Positions 16,066-23,860 of a DNA stretch of 32,852 nucleotides are shown here, piece after piece. The notes beneath the pieces are model-generated. The model ran no database searches and was not told where the DNA came from. It was given only the letters and a program-made list of their open reading frames with translations. Within the stretch, counting starts at the first letter, position 1, and each line of letters begins with the position of its first letter. The translations under genes and the position numbers were made by a program. Origin of the DNA: Bacteroidales bacterium (GTDB taxonomy: Bacteria; Bacteroidota; Bacteroidia; Bacteroidales; P3); NCBI GenBank assembly GCA_024400565.1, contig JAKSMQ010000026.1:1-32852 (forward strand), read 5' to 3'.

Positions 16066-18738
16066 TTATTCGTCAATAAAGGTGAGACGGCCACGCTGTT
16101 TATCGAATTCGTATGCGCCAAACTGGTTCAGACCGATGCGGTTGATGATGAACTTGTAGTCGATACCTTTTACAACTACAACCTCAACATTGCGGGCATG
16201 CTTCTGGCCAATCTGGAGTTCCTTGAATACGATGGTAGCCTTATCGAGGATGTTGCCATCGGGGTCGAAGGCATTGTCACGATCAGGGAAGTCTTCCTTG
16301 TTGATACGACGCTGATAGAGGAAGTTCATGGCCTCTTCCCAGCTGATGGCTACGGGCTCTGCATAACGCTCGTCGATGAGCATAGGCATCTGGCAGCCAT
16401 TTACGATACATTGGATTTCGCCCTTGGCAGAAGAAATCATAGTGGCAGGAATGGTACCCTCGTCGTGGATAATGGCAGGAGTGTAGTCTACGTGTTCGAT
16501 AGGAGTAGTTACAAGGTCGATAACCTTTCCGTCCTCGGTCTTCTTGACTGTAGGAGTCTGGTTGGCGGCAAGGTTGTCGATGAGGGTCTTGGAGACGTAG
16601 TCGGTACGGAGGATGAGGAATTCAAGACGGCGGTTGAGCAGGTGTGCAGCCTCCTGGCGCTCCTTGTTGGAAAGGCCATCGATATAGTCGCACTCAAGAG
16701 TCATACCCTCGCTGAAGGTGTAACGGTTGCCATTCACACGAACGGTCATATCGCGGTCGAGGGTGCGGGGCACACGTTCTGCGTAACCCTTGGCAACCAG
16801 ACGGTCTTTCTCAATACCACGGCTGATGAGATAGTCGACAACCGACTGGGCACGACGCTGAGAAAGGGTATCGTTGGTAAGGCCGATGAAGGGACGGCAG
16901 TCGGTATGAGCGCGAAGCTCAACTACGATATTGGGATTGTTGACCATTACGAGATAAAGGTCCATAAGCGAATCCATGAATTCTTCCTTGAGATCCCACT
17001 TAGCAAGGTCGTAGCGGATTTCGGGAAGAACGACGGGCTGCTTGGGAACAGGCTCAAGTCTGAAATCGTGAACGAGGTCCTTGTCGGTATTGTATCCGCA
17101 GGTGCTCTCGCTACCTTCAATAGAGAAATAGTCAACCTTGGATACATACATCTTATACACTACGTTGCGCTTGATCTGCTTGTCGTCAAACTTGTAGTAG
17201 CCCTGCTTGTTGGTATAGGTCTCAAATTGGGTGTTGTTGGAACCTACGATGCGGACCTTGGCGCCCTCGATAAGCTGCATGGACTTCTCGTCGCGGATAG
17301 TACCCTCGATGGAGTAGAGCAGAGGAGGAAGCTCGAAATAGAAGAGGTCGTCGTTTACGGGAGGAGTCTTGACGCCTTTCTTGTCGGTACGCTTGGAGTG
17401 AGGATCGTCGAAGGGACGGTTAGAGCTGAAGTAACCGCGCTCCATCATATAATGATCGCTTTCGGGATAGTATACGATACTCATCTCGTCGTAGGAGGAG
17501 TTGATAGGAATACCGAGGTTCTGGGGAGAAGACCAGCGACGGCCCATGCGATGGGTTTCGAAGAGGTCCTGACCACCGACGCCGGGAAGACCATTGGAGG
17601 AGAAATACATGGTTGAGTCGTTGCGGAGCAGAGGCATAATCTCGCGGCCTTCGGTATTGATAGAAGGACCGAGGTTTACAGGATTGCCGAACGATTCGTC
17701 CTTGCTGTGGCGGGTTACCATCCAGAGGTCATAGTCGCCGATACCATTAGGCATATCGGACGAGAAATACATGGTAAGCTCGTCGCGGGTAAGGGTAGGA
17801 TAGAGATAGTTGAAGGTGGTATCGCCCAGGTTGATACGGATAGGTTCGCTCCATTCGCCATTCAACTCGGCATTGTCGTCCTTCTTCTTTTTGCCCTTCT
17901 TGTTGTCGAGAGTGGGATTGCCACGGGTGGTATAGTAGATGTAGCAACCCTGGGTTTCGTGTTCGCGGCTGTCGCAACGGGAGAAATAGAGCGAACGGCC
18001 GTCGGGAGAGAACCAGGGCTCACCCTCGTTGACGCCAGTATTAATCTTACCGGTCTGGTCGAGAAGCTCTACTTCTGCGCTCCAGTCGCCCTTGCGGTCC
18101 TGGAATACGGTAAAGAGGTCAGAGAAGTTCTGGCCAGTCCAGGCATCATGCTGTTCCTTGCCTTCGCCGGTATAGCGCGAGGAGGTGAACACCAGTCTGG
18201 TAGTATCGTCGCCCACAAATCGGGGAGCCCAGTCGTTATAGTCCGAGCACCATTTGTCGAGCTTGATGATTTTATGACGGGTGCGGCTCATGAACAGCTG
18301 GTTCACATATACGAGCGAAGTCTTACGCTGGATAGCATAAGTGTCCTCGGGCTGCAGCTCAATGTATTTGTCGTAGTACTTGTCAGCCTCATCAAATTTG
18401 TTCTCGAAGCGGTACATCTCGGCCATGTAGAAATAAAGCTTAGGCTCGGTGGTGTAGTACTTCTGCGAGATGAGACGTTTGTAAACGCGCTCGGCCTTGG
18501 GGAAGTTGTTCATCAGACGGTAGCATTCGCCCATCTGGAAATAGCAACGATTCTTCTCCACCTTGTTGGAGGAAATCTTGTTGTATGCCTCTTCATATTT
18601 CTCAAGGGCGGCGATATACTGCTTCTGGTCGAAGAGATCATCGGCCTTTTGAGCTATACTTTTAGTTTGTGCAAAGCCCACCGAGGCGAAAAGGAGGGCT
18701 GCGAACAGGAAGAGAAGGCCTTTTTTAAGCATTTTCAT
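16066..18738 (-). CDS. porE: PorE-like T9SS component with pseudo-retropepsin C-terminus
   Basis: The 890-residue secreted protein (signal MKMLKKGLLFLFAALLFASVGFA) has the domain order of PorE, the peptidoglycan-binding outer-membrane-associated component of the type IX secretion system. TPR-like helices span about 28-150, with ALEKYEEAYNKI and KAERVYKRLI. A WD40/PD40 beta-propeller spans about 155-470 (repeated WFSPDGRSLYFSR, YFSSDMPNG, YFSSNGLPG). A carboxypeptidase-regulatory fold spans about 475-565 (YSIEGTIRDEKSMQLIEGAK). An OmpA-like peptidoglycan-binding domain spans about 568-712 (VELRAHTDCRP, SQRRAQSVVDYL, KGYAE), with an insert. After it comes an unusual domain at about 762-888 that resembles a retropepsin fold, with DER (789-791) where the catalytic motif would be DTG. 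The gene is single, followed by miaA. Whether it works with PorP/K/L/M/N cannot be judged here, since none lies in the window. Confidence 0.75.
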   Translation of the reverse strand: MKMLKKGLLFLFAALLFASVGFAQTKSIAQKADDLFDQKQYIAALEKYEEAYNKISSNKVEKNRCYFQMGECYRLMNNFPKAERVYKRLISQKYYTTEPKLYFYMAEMYRFENKFDEADKYYDKYIELQPEDTYAIQRKTSLVYVNQLFMSRTRHKIIKLDKWCSDYNDWAPRFVGDDTTRLVFTSSRYTGEGKEQHDAWTGQNFSDLFTVFQDRKGDWSAEVELLDQTGKINTGVNEGEPWFSPDGRSLYFSRCDSREHETQGCYIYYTTRGNPTLDNKKGKKKKDDNAELNGEWSEPIRINLGDTTFNYLYPTLTRDELTMYFSSDMPNGIGDYDLWMVTRHSKDESFGNPVNLGPSINTEGREIMPLLRNDSTMYFSSNGLPGVGGQDLFETHRMGRRWSSPQNLGIPINSSYDEMSIVYYPESDHYMMERGYFSSNRPFDDPHSKRTDKKGVKTPPVNDDLFYFELPPLLYSIEGTIRDEKSMQLIEGAKVRIVGSNNTQFETYTNKQGYYKFDDKQIKRNVVYKMYVSKVDYFSIEGSESTCGYNTDKDLVHDFRLEPVPKQPVVLPEIRYDLAKWDLKEEFMDSLMDLYLVMVNNPNIVVELRAHTDCRPFIGLTNDTLSQRRAQSVVDYLISRGIEKDRLVAKGYAERVPRTLDRDMTVRVNGNRYTFSEGMTLECDYIDGLSNKERQEAAHLLNRRLEFLILRTDYVSKTLIDNLAANQTPTVKKTEDGKVIDLVTTPIEHVDYTPAIIHDEGTIPATMISSAKGEIQCIVNGCQMPMLIDERYAEPVAISWEEAMNFLYQRRINKEDFPDRDNAFDPDGNILDKATIVFKELQIGQKHARNVEVVVVKGIDYKFIINRIGLNQFGAYEFDKQRGRLTFIDE

Positions 18739-18960
18739 ATATAGAATAATTCTTATTTACACAATATAACTAGTCTTAATTCACCACATTACCCTCGATT
18801 GTCGGAAGGGCATAGGGGGATGAATTAGAAAGCTAAAATACACCTTTTTTCTCAAATAGCAAGAAAAAAATGTAAAAATAGTTCTCTTAACGCTCTCCGG
18901 GCATGATGGCATCCGTCTTCAGGCACTTCTGTCAGGTCATGCTGCGGGCCTAAACGGGGA

Positions 18961-20163
18961 CTATTGCTCGACCTCTATCAGATAGACGAATTTCTGAATT
19001 TCGCTTACCTGCTCAGACAGTTTCTTGCCCCTGACGGTATTCCCTTTCGGAAGGGTGACCGTTCCGCTCACCTTGCCGATAAGCCGCTGGAGATAGGATG
19101 TCTTTACGGCATACGCGGCACTCTCTACCATGAGTCGGGAGCTGATAACGCCTATCACCTCTCCGTTGCTGTTGAAGAGCGGACCTCCACTATTGCCGCT
19201 CTGTACCGTGGCCGAAATCTGATAGCAGGTATTGTCGCCCTGGAATCCTGAACGCGAGCTGACTACGCCTGTGGTCAGCTTGATGTCGTCGCCCATCAGA
19301 GCCCTGAGGGGAAATCCCAGCACGAACACCTCTTCTCCTACATTGGCCACGCCAAAGTTTATTTCGTAGGGAATGCGGCCCAGGCTGGAGAAAGAGGGGT
19401 CGCTTATGCGTAGAATAGCCACGTCGTTCTCCCTGTCAGAGGCCACAACCTTGGCCGGATAGTTCTTGTCGAAATTGCCGTTTACTCCTTTTATGCGTAT
19501 GCGGCTTGCTCCTTCAACCACATGATAGGCCGTAGCCAGATAGCCGTTGGAACTGATTGCAAAACAGGTGCCTGACGCCGTGGCCTCGAACGGGCGCCCG
19601 CTTCGTCGGGCCGAAGATCCGCCTGCGTTCTGACCCCGCCCGGAGGCCTCGCGCTCGCTCTTCAGCAGACCCCCGTTCTGGGTGCCTCCTTGATGCTGGC
19701 GGTCCGGGCTGCTGGCGCTTGATTCCAGATGGATTCCTTTCCAGAAGAACCCGTTGGGCTCGATAATATCCAGCACGCGGGCCGTCGTGGGTATGGCCTC
19801 AAACATCAGATAGAGAACATAACGTCTGTCGGCCGTCTGACTGTATTGCTTGTCGAGCTTCAGACTGGTAGCATCCTCATTGTCAATCAGACCCCATTCC
19901 TGTATGCGGTATCTCCGCGAAGAGCCCTTCACCATAAGAGCCGTATTGCTGCCCAGCGATATCCAGAGGTCCGACGTATGGGGCCGTGTAATATCCTCTA
20001 TCAGCACTACTGTCGACTCCTCGTCGCAGACTACGCCCAGCACACGCATATCGCTCGTCGTGCTACGGTACGATTGGTCAACACGAGGGGTCTCGTACGA
20101 TCTTGTCTGAGCAAATACAGAACAACAGATAATCGAAAACAGGATACAGAACAATCGTTTCAT
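18961..20163 (-). CDS. secreted trypsin-like serine protease
   Basis: I start at ATG 20163 (MKRLFCILFSIICCSVFAQ, a clean type I signal) rather than at an upstream TTG. Of 400 residues, about 20-145 form an N-terminal domain (VVLIEDITRPHTSDLWISLG) and about 150-195 a Ser/Gly/Arg-rich linker. About 197-370 form an S1C-type trypsin fold with the complete triad: His214 in TAYHVVEG, Asp247 in ENDVAIL and Ser325 in GNSGGPL. No PDZ domain follows, unlike DegP/DegS. It lies 32 bp downstream of a gene for a repeat protein and is probably in the same transcript. It is likely to act in the periplasm or outside; the substrate is unknown. Confidence 0.88.
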   Translation of the reverse strand: MKRLFCILFSIICCSVFAQTRSYETPRVDQSYRSTTSDMRVLGVVCDEESTVVLIEDITRPHTSDLWISLGSNTALMVKGSSRRYRIQEWGLIDNEDATSLKLDKQYSQTADRRYVLYLMFEAIPTTARVLDIIEPNGFFWKGIHLESSASSPDRQHQGGTQNGGLLKSEREASGRGQNAGGSSARRSGRPFEATASGTCFAISSNGYLATAYHVVEGASRIRIKGVNGNFDKNYPAKVVASDRENDVAILRISDPSFSSLGRIPYEINFGVANVGEEVFVLGFPLRALMGDDIKLTTGVVSSRSGFQGDNTCYQISATVQSGNSGGPLFNSNGEVIGVISSRLMVESAAYAVKTSYLQRLIGKVSGTVTLPKGNTVRGKKLSEQVSEIQKFVYLIEVEQ

Positions 20164-20195
20164 AACGGCGAGCCGCAAAGGGGCGTCTTACAGAT

Positions 20196-20897
20196 TTACA
20201 TATAATATTGATAGCGGCCCTTCTGGTCGGCAAAGAACCAGGCCGAGCCTGCTATTTTAAGACGGAACACATCGAGATTTGTTTCATTGAGGGCAGATTT
20301 TAACGTTTCGGGCACGTTGCCGTAGAAACGGTAACCCTGCTCATAGACAGCCACTATCGCATCCTCGGTAACGCAGGCAGCCCACAGCTGACCATATTTC
20401 TCCAATCCCTCGGCCAGCCAGTCCTGAATGGCGCCCTCAGAGGCAGAGATATAATTCTGGGTAATCACAATCCAGTCGCCCGCGTCGTTGAAGGTGACCG
20501 ACGTAACCACCTCTTCCTGGCGGTTGTATTCTCTCAGCTTTGACTCGAGGCTGTAAGGAATATCGCTCCATCTGAAGCCGTTGTTGCCGACAAGAATCAG
20601 CCATCGACCCTGTTCGGTCAGCTGGACATCGTCAATATATTCGTTGTCGTTGTTGAGCTCGTTCAACGCGTCAGTCAGTCCTTTGGGGAGAGCCGTTCCG
20701 GCCCATCCGTTTGAACCGTAAAGCATCAGGTCGCCGTTGGTCTTCGTGATGGCCACATTTCTGCATTCTCTCTTTTGCTGGATCTTTTCCTTAATGAACG
20801 AACGTCCCTGGGCCAGCGAGGAGAGCGGGGGCGCCATAAGTATCACTATCATAGCGATTCTCATCAGAGAACCCAAACCGGTAAGAAATCTTTTCAT
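20196..20897 (-). CDS. secreted internally repeated protein, partner of the protease
   Basis: The 233-residue protein has a signal peptide (to about residue 30, LSSLAQ). The mature part consists of about four and a half repeats of 40-43 residues. Each runs strand-turn-strand (GDLMLYGSNGWAG, GRWLILVGNNGFRW, GDWIVITQNYISA, AIVAVYEQGYRFYG, SAWFFADQKGRYQY) followed by a helix with LPKGLTDALNEL, IPYSLESKLREY, IQDWLAEGLEKY or VPETLKSALNET. This looks like a beta-propeller or solenoid with one short helix per blade. I do not know the family, but similar repeat proteins occur next to trypsin-like proteases in Bacteroidales. It is upstream of the protease on the same strand, so a substrate-binding, inhibitor or chaperone role is plausible but unproven. 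Confidence 0.72.
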   Translation of the reverse strand: MKRFLTGLGSLMRIAMIVILMAPPLSSLAQGRSFIKEKIQQKRECRNVAITKTNGDLMLYGSNGWAGTALPKGLTDALNELNNDNEYIDDVQLTEQGRWLILVGNNGFRWSDIPYSLESKLREYNRQEEVVTSVTFNDAGDWIVITQNYISASEGAIQDWLAEGLEKYGQLWAACVTEDAIVAVYEQGYRFYGNVPETLKSALNETNLDVFRLKIAGSAWFFADQKGRYQYYM

Positions 20898-21073
20898 AAA
20901 TGCATCTAAATATATTATCTTCCTTACGGCCCTTGCAGAAGAATCTTGTTTATCAAAGGTGAAGAGCCGAACCGAGGTCTTGGATACAACTCACGAAAGA
21001 AGCATCTATCGTCAAGTACAACAACCTCTTACACCCGTCCGAAATATCTTTGCTAATGTCTGTTACGACTTTG

Positions 21074-21081
21074 CAAAGATA
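21074..21081 (-). promoter_or_regulatory. -7 element of the repeat-protein/protease operon
   Basis: CAAAGATA on the plus strand is TATCTTTG on the minus strand, 177 bp before the repeat-protein ATG, giving a leader of about 170 bases. Confidence 0.6.
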
Positions 21082-21168
21082 CGAATTATTTTGGATAAAT
21101 CCTGATTTTTTTTTTCACTTAACGGCAAGAGTCCGCCCTCTGGCAAGGGCCGTCGGCAACTCCTATCC

Positions 21169-21300
21169 TCCACTTAGAAAGCACATAAAGAGCATCCAAG
21201 TAGCATCTGTCTGATGTCCCGTGCCGGCTGTATGCCGTTTATATGGACCCAAGGTGGAGACTAACCCGTTGTCGGATGGACTCATCCTGCCCCTCAAATG
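21169..21300. repeat. 11-bp periodic inverted array, locus C
   Basis: The left arm (21169-21212) is four contiguous 11-mers with CAC or CAT at unit positions 3-5 (types AGCACATAAAG, AGCATCCAAGT). The right arm (21213-21300) is eight contiguous 11-mers in the same register, and seven of these end in TG, mostly ATG or GTG (types CCGGCTGTATG, CCGTTTATATG). It lies between two minus-strand genes, near the 3' end of the secreted coiled-coil gene and upstream of the repeat-protein promoter. Confidence 0.65.
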
Positions 21301-21349
21301 GCAATATCCAGCCTTGTGAGATGTCGTAATCTACCAGTCTGACAGAATG

Positions 21350-22003
21350 CTACTTCCAGGTAGATCCTGCAGGAAGGTCTTCTTCGGTATACCAGATATA
21401 GTATGGGTTTGTGGCACTTGCACGGTAGTCCGCATTACACATAAAATACATCCCTGGGAAAAGGATGAAGGTCCAATCATCCGATATCCAACCAACTTTC
21501 TTTCCTTTCTCGTTGTAATACAACACAATGCTGTAATCTTCGCCTCTCGAGTAACCAAGTAGCCTCCATATCTTACCCTCAGGAACGACATATTTCTTTG
21601 AAGGATCGGTAACGGTAACGAAATGATAGGTTACATTACTATTGGAAGGAGATGCTTGAGCATTTGTCCCATTAGATTGTGACTTCAGTTGTTCGGTATA
21701 GGCGGTCAGGGCGCTTACCTGCTGGGCATAGGAGGAGAGTACAGAGTTCTGTTGTTCAATAAGTTTCTTCTGCTCATCGATTATCGATTGCTGTTTCTGG
21801 ATTGTGGTCTCCTGCTGGGTGATACGGGTGTTGAGGAGCGTCATGGCACTCTGCTGTTGCTGGCGATAGAGAGAGTCGCGTACTCGGAGAGTCTCCAGCT
21901 GGGAGTTGAGCAGGTTGATCTGATCCATCATCTCGTGCTTGTTCTGACCTGCGGCTACGGATGCAACCAACAGTAAAACAATAGATAGTAACGTCCTTTT
22001 CAT
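21350..22003 (-). CDS. secreted coiled-coil protein, unknown function
   Basis: The 217-residue protein has a signal peptide (MKRTLLSIVLLLVASVAAGQ) and a Gln-rich coiled coil over about residues 24-105 (repeats of the type ITQQETTIQKQQ, then EQKKLIEQQNSVL). The C-terminal domain of about 90 residues is aromatic-rich and beta-strand-like (YHFVTVTDPSKKYVVPEG, WRLLGYSRGEDYSIVLYYN, PGMYFMCNADYRASATNPYY). A coiled coil followed by a compact C-terminal domain suggests a trimeric or periplasmic rod with a binding head. I do not recognise the family. It is a single gene with a TAACTTTG promoter element upstream. Confidence 0.7.
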   Translation of the reverse strand: MKRTLLSIVLLLVASVAAGQNKHEMMDQINLLNSQLETLRVRDSLYRQQQQSAMTLLNTRITQQETTIQKQQSIIDEQKKLIEQQNSVLSSYAQQVSALTAYTEQLKSQSNGTNAQASPSNSNVTYHFVTVTDPSKKYVVPEGKIWRLLGYSRGEDYSIVLYYNEKGKKVGWISDDWTFILFPGMYFMCNADYRASATNPYYIWYTEEDLPAGSTWK

Positions 22004-22030
22004 CTTGATTCAATAGTTTGTTTGGAAATG

Positions 22031-22038
22031 CAAAGTTA
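22031..22038 (-). promoter_or_regulatory. -7 element of the secreted coiled-coil gene
   Basis: CAAAGTTA on the plus strand reads TAACTTTG on the minus strand, matching TAnnTTTG, 28 bp upstream of the ATG at 22003. Confidence 0.65.
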
Positions 22039-22251
22039 CAATTATTTTTCCTTTTATCCAAATTATTTTTCGCTCATATGTCTTCCTTCCCGTCCTGTCC
22101 CAATCCCCTATGTCTTCTCCAAAGAGCTAGGGTCGACAGCTATAAGAGAGCAATCTCTCCCGGCTGTAGTCGCCCAATAGGAGTCGGGGCCTGGGCATCT
22201 GTTATCCTATCGTCCGCAGACAATAGACGTGGCCTCCTTTAATGTCTAAGA

Positions 22252-22279
22252 GAGTGTACCCTCGGGTAAGGGCACACTC
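22252..22279 (-). terminator. weak hairpin after menA
   Basis: GAGTGTACCC (22252-22261) faces GGGCACACTC (22270-22279), a 10-base stem with one mismatch and an 8-base loop. On the minus strand it is followed by TTAGACATT. It lies 21 bp past the menA stop. Nothing else is recognised in 22039-22300. Confidence 0.45.
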
Positions 22280-22300
22280 AGGTCAAAGGTCTCGGTCGGA

Positions 22301-23338
22301 TTAGTTGATGAATGCTCCGATAGAGATGAGCAACACCAGGTAGGTGAGCATGTTGCGGGCAAGGAACCAGCGGATCATAAACCAGTCGATACCGGCGGCC
22401 ACTATGCCATCCCAGTTCGACATAGGTCCCATCCACCATTTAATCTTGGTCTGGGCAGGAGGCAATCCTTTGGTATTCTCTTCGCAATAGTCTATCATCA
22501 GCTTGAATAGGCTTACAGCCATGGGAAGGGTGACGAAACTGACCAGAACCCAGGGAGAAACCCAACCCAATACAACAGCCAGTACGACAAAAGCATAGGG
22601 GAAGAAGTTGAAGACAAAACTTCCGGCCAGCATCTTGGTAGGAGTGTGGAGGATGGTAGCCAGGGTCTTCTTCCCTACCGACTCGTCGGGGGCGGCATCC
22701 ATAATGGAGTGGGTATACAGAATGTTGATTACCAGCAGACCTACAGCCACGGAGATAAGACCCAGGCCCGGGTCGAAGATTCCTGCGGCAGCCTGACCCA
22801 TGCCCAGCATGAGCAGGGGTCCGAAGATAATACCGGTAACGAGTTCGCCCATGCCGCGATAGCAGAACATGAAAGGCTTGGCCGAATAGAAGAAGCCCAG
22901 GAATCCTCCACAGGCTGCGAGGATTATGACAGGCAATCCGCGGAAATAGAGTATTGCTCCTCCTGCCACGATGGCCACAAGTCCGAAGAGGGACGCTACA
23001 CGTCGGGTTTCAGCCAGAGTGGCCTTGCCTTCAGCCAGATAGAGGGCCTTGCCGATACGGGCACGCATACCCGCACGATTCAGCTTTTCTCTACTCTCTA
23101 TGCCGGCATTCTTATAGTCGAAATAGTCGTCGAACAGGTTGACGCTAAGGTGGGCACATACAATTCCGATAAGGGCTATTATTGCCAGAGGCAAGGAGAA
23201 ATAGCCCTGGCCGAATTGCCAGAAACCGCCCCACGAGCTTTGGCTTCCTATGATACACAAAGCCATAATGGCGGGCATAACGCTCTGGGGGAGAGCTACA
23301 GTTCTGGCATTATTAAGCCAGAATTTGAATTTATTCAT
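22301..23338 (-). CDS. menA: 1,4-dihydroxy-2-naphthoate polyprenyltransferase (UbiA family)
   Basis: MenA attaches a polyprenyl chain to 1,4-dihydroxy-2-naphthoate in menaquinone synthesis, at the inner membrane. The 345-residue protein has eight to nine predicted helices. It carries the two aspartate-rich motifs of the UbiA family: NLFDDYFDYKNAG (about 67-79, NDxxDxxxD type) for Mg-diphosphate binding, and DAAPDESVGKKTL (about 215-227) in the second site. The N-terminal RTVALPQSVMPAIMAL is typical of MenA. It is the most distal gene of the minus-strand set starting at 27123, but a gap of 88 bp from the Cys/His protein may hold a separate promoter. No other men genes lie nearby. Confidence 0.85.
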   Translation of the reverse strand: MNKFKFWLNNARTVALPQSVMPAIMALCIIGSQSSWGGFWQFGQGYFSLPLAIIALIGIVCAHLSVNLFDDYFDYKNAGIESREKLNRAGMRARIGKALYLAEGKATLAETRRVASLFGLVAIVAGGAILYFRGLPVIILAACGGFLGFFYSAKPFMFCYRGMGELVTGIIFGPLLMLGMGQAAAGIFDPGLGLISVAVGLLVINILYTHSIMDAAPDESVGKKTLATILHTPTKMLAGSFVFNFFPYAFVVLAVVLGWVSPWVLVSFVTLPMAVSLFKLMIDYCEENTKGLPPAQTKIKWWMGPMSNWDGIVAAGIDWFMIRWFLARNMLTYLVLLISIGAFIN

Positions 23339-23426
23339 CAGTCAGTTGATTAGTTTGATAATGTGAAACAAATACCACGGCAAGGCCTATTGGCCTGCCG
23401 ACAGGCAATATCCAGAGAGGAGAATC

Positions 23427-23828
23427 TTATTTATTAGACTTCTTGGCTTTCTTCTCTGTGGTCTGGGCAGCCTTGGTTGCGGGAGTACCTTGGCAGGATT
23501 TACCATCATGACCTTGGCAAGACTTTCCGTCGTGACCCTGGCAGGATTTACCATCGTGGCCCTGACAGGATTTGCCATTATGACCTTGGCAAGACTTGCC
23601 GTCATGGCCCTGGCAAGCCTGACCCTGGTGGCTGCAGCCCTGATGCTGGGCCTGCTGAGCCTGGGCAGCCTGATGGTGGGGACAGTTGGCGTGGTTGTGG
23701 CCACATCCCTGGTGGGTAGCAGCAGTCTTGGTCTCCTGCTGGCTGGTTTTGGCGGTCTTTACAGGCTGCTGAGCAGCACAAATGCCCATAGTAAGGCAGA
23801 AAGCTGCAAAAAGAATGTATTTCTTCAT
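23427..23828 (-). CDS. small secreted Cys/His-rich tandem-repeat protein
   Basis: The 133-residue protein has a signal peptide ending ICAAQ. A His/Cys-rich segment follows (HQGCGHNHANCPHHQ), then a Gln/Ala/His spacer and five consecutive copies of the 8-residue unit CQGHDGKS (one with Asn for Asp) ending in CQG. The tail is basic (KKAKKSNK). Each repeat offers Cys, His and Asp side chains, which suggests a periplasmic or surface metal-binding or metal-buffering protein, for example for zinc or copper. That is inference; no family is recognised. It lies 33 bp downstream of the LolE-like permease gene and 88 bp upstream of menA. The repeated DNA is prone to copy-number change. Confidence 0.75.
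   Translation of the reverse strand: MKKYILFAAFCLTMGICAAQQPVKTAKTSQQETKTAATHQGCGHNHANCPHHQAAQAQQAQHQGCSHQGQACQGHDGKSCQGHNGKSCQGHDGKSCQGHDGKSCQGHDGKSCQGTPATKAAQTTEKKAKKSNK
23487..23615 (-). repeat. 24-bp coding tandem repeat (CQGHDGKS)
   Basis: Five direct 24-bp units plus 9 bp encode the CQGHDGKS repeats. The units differ mainly at synonymous third positions, with one Asp-to-Asn change, indicating that the amino-acid repeat is maintained while the DNA drifts. Confidence 0.9.
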
Positions 23829-23860
23829 AGTGTAAATGTTTGTATTAGTTTATATTCAAT

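Noticed and set aside
22080-22230. A fifth candidate for the 11-bp arrays
   Set aside because: Dividing it into 11-mers gives no consistent anchor bases. It is C- and T-rich without a stable register.
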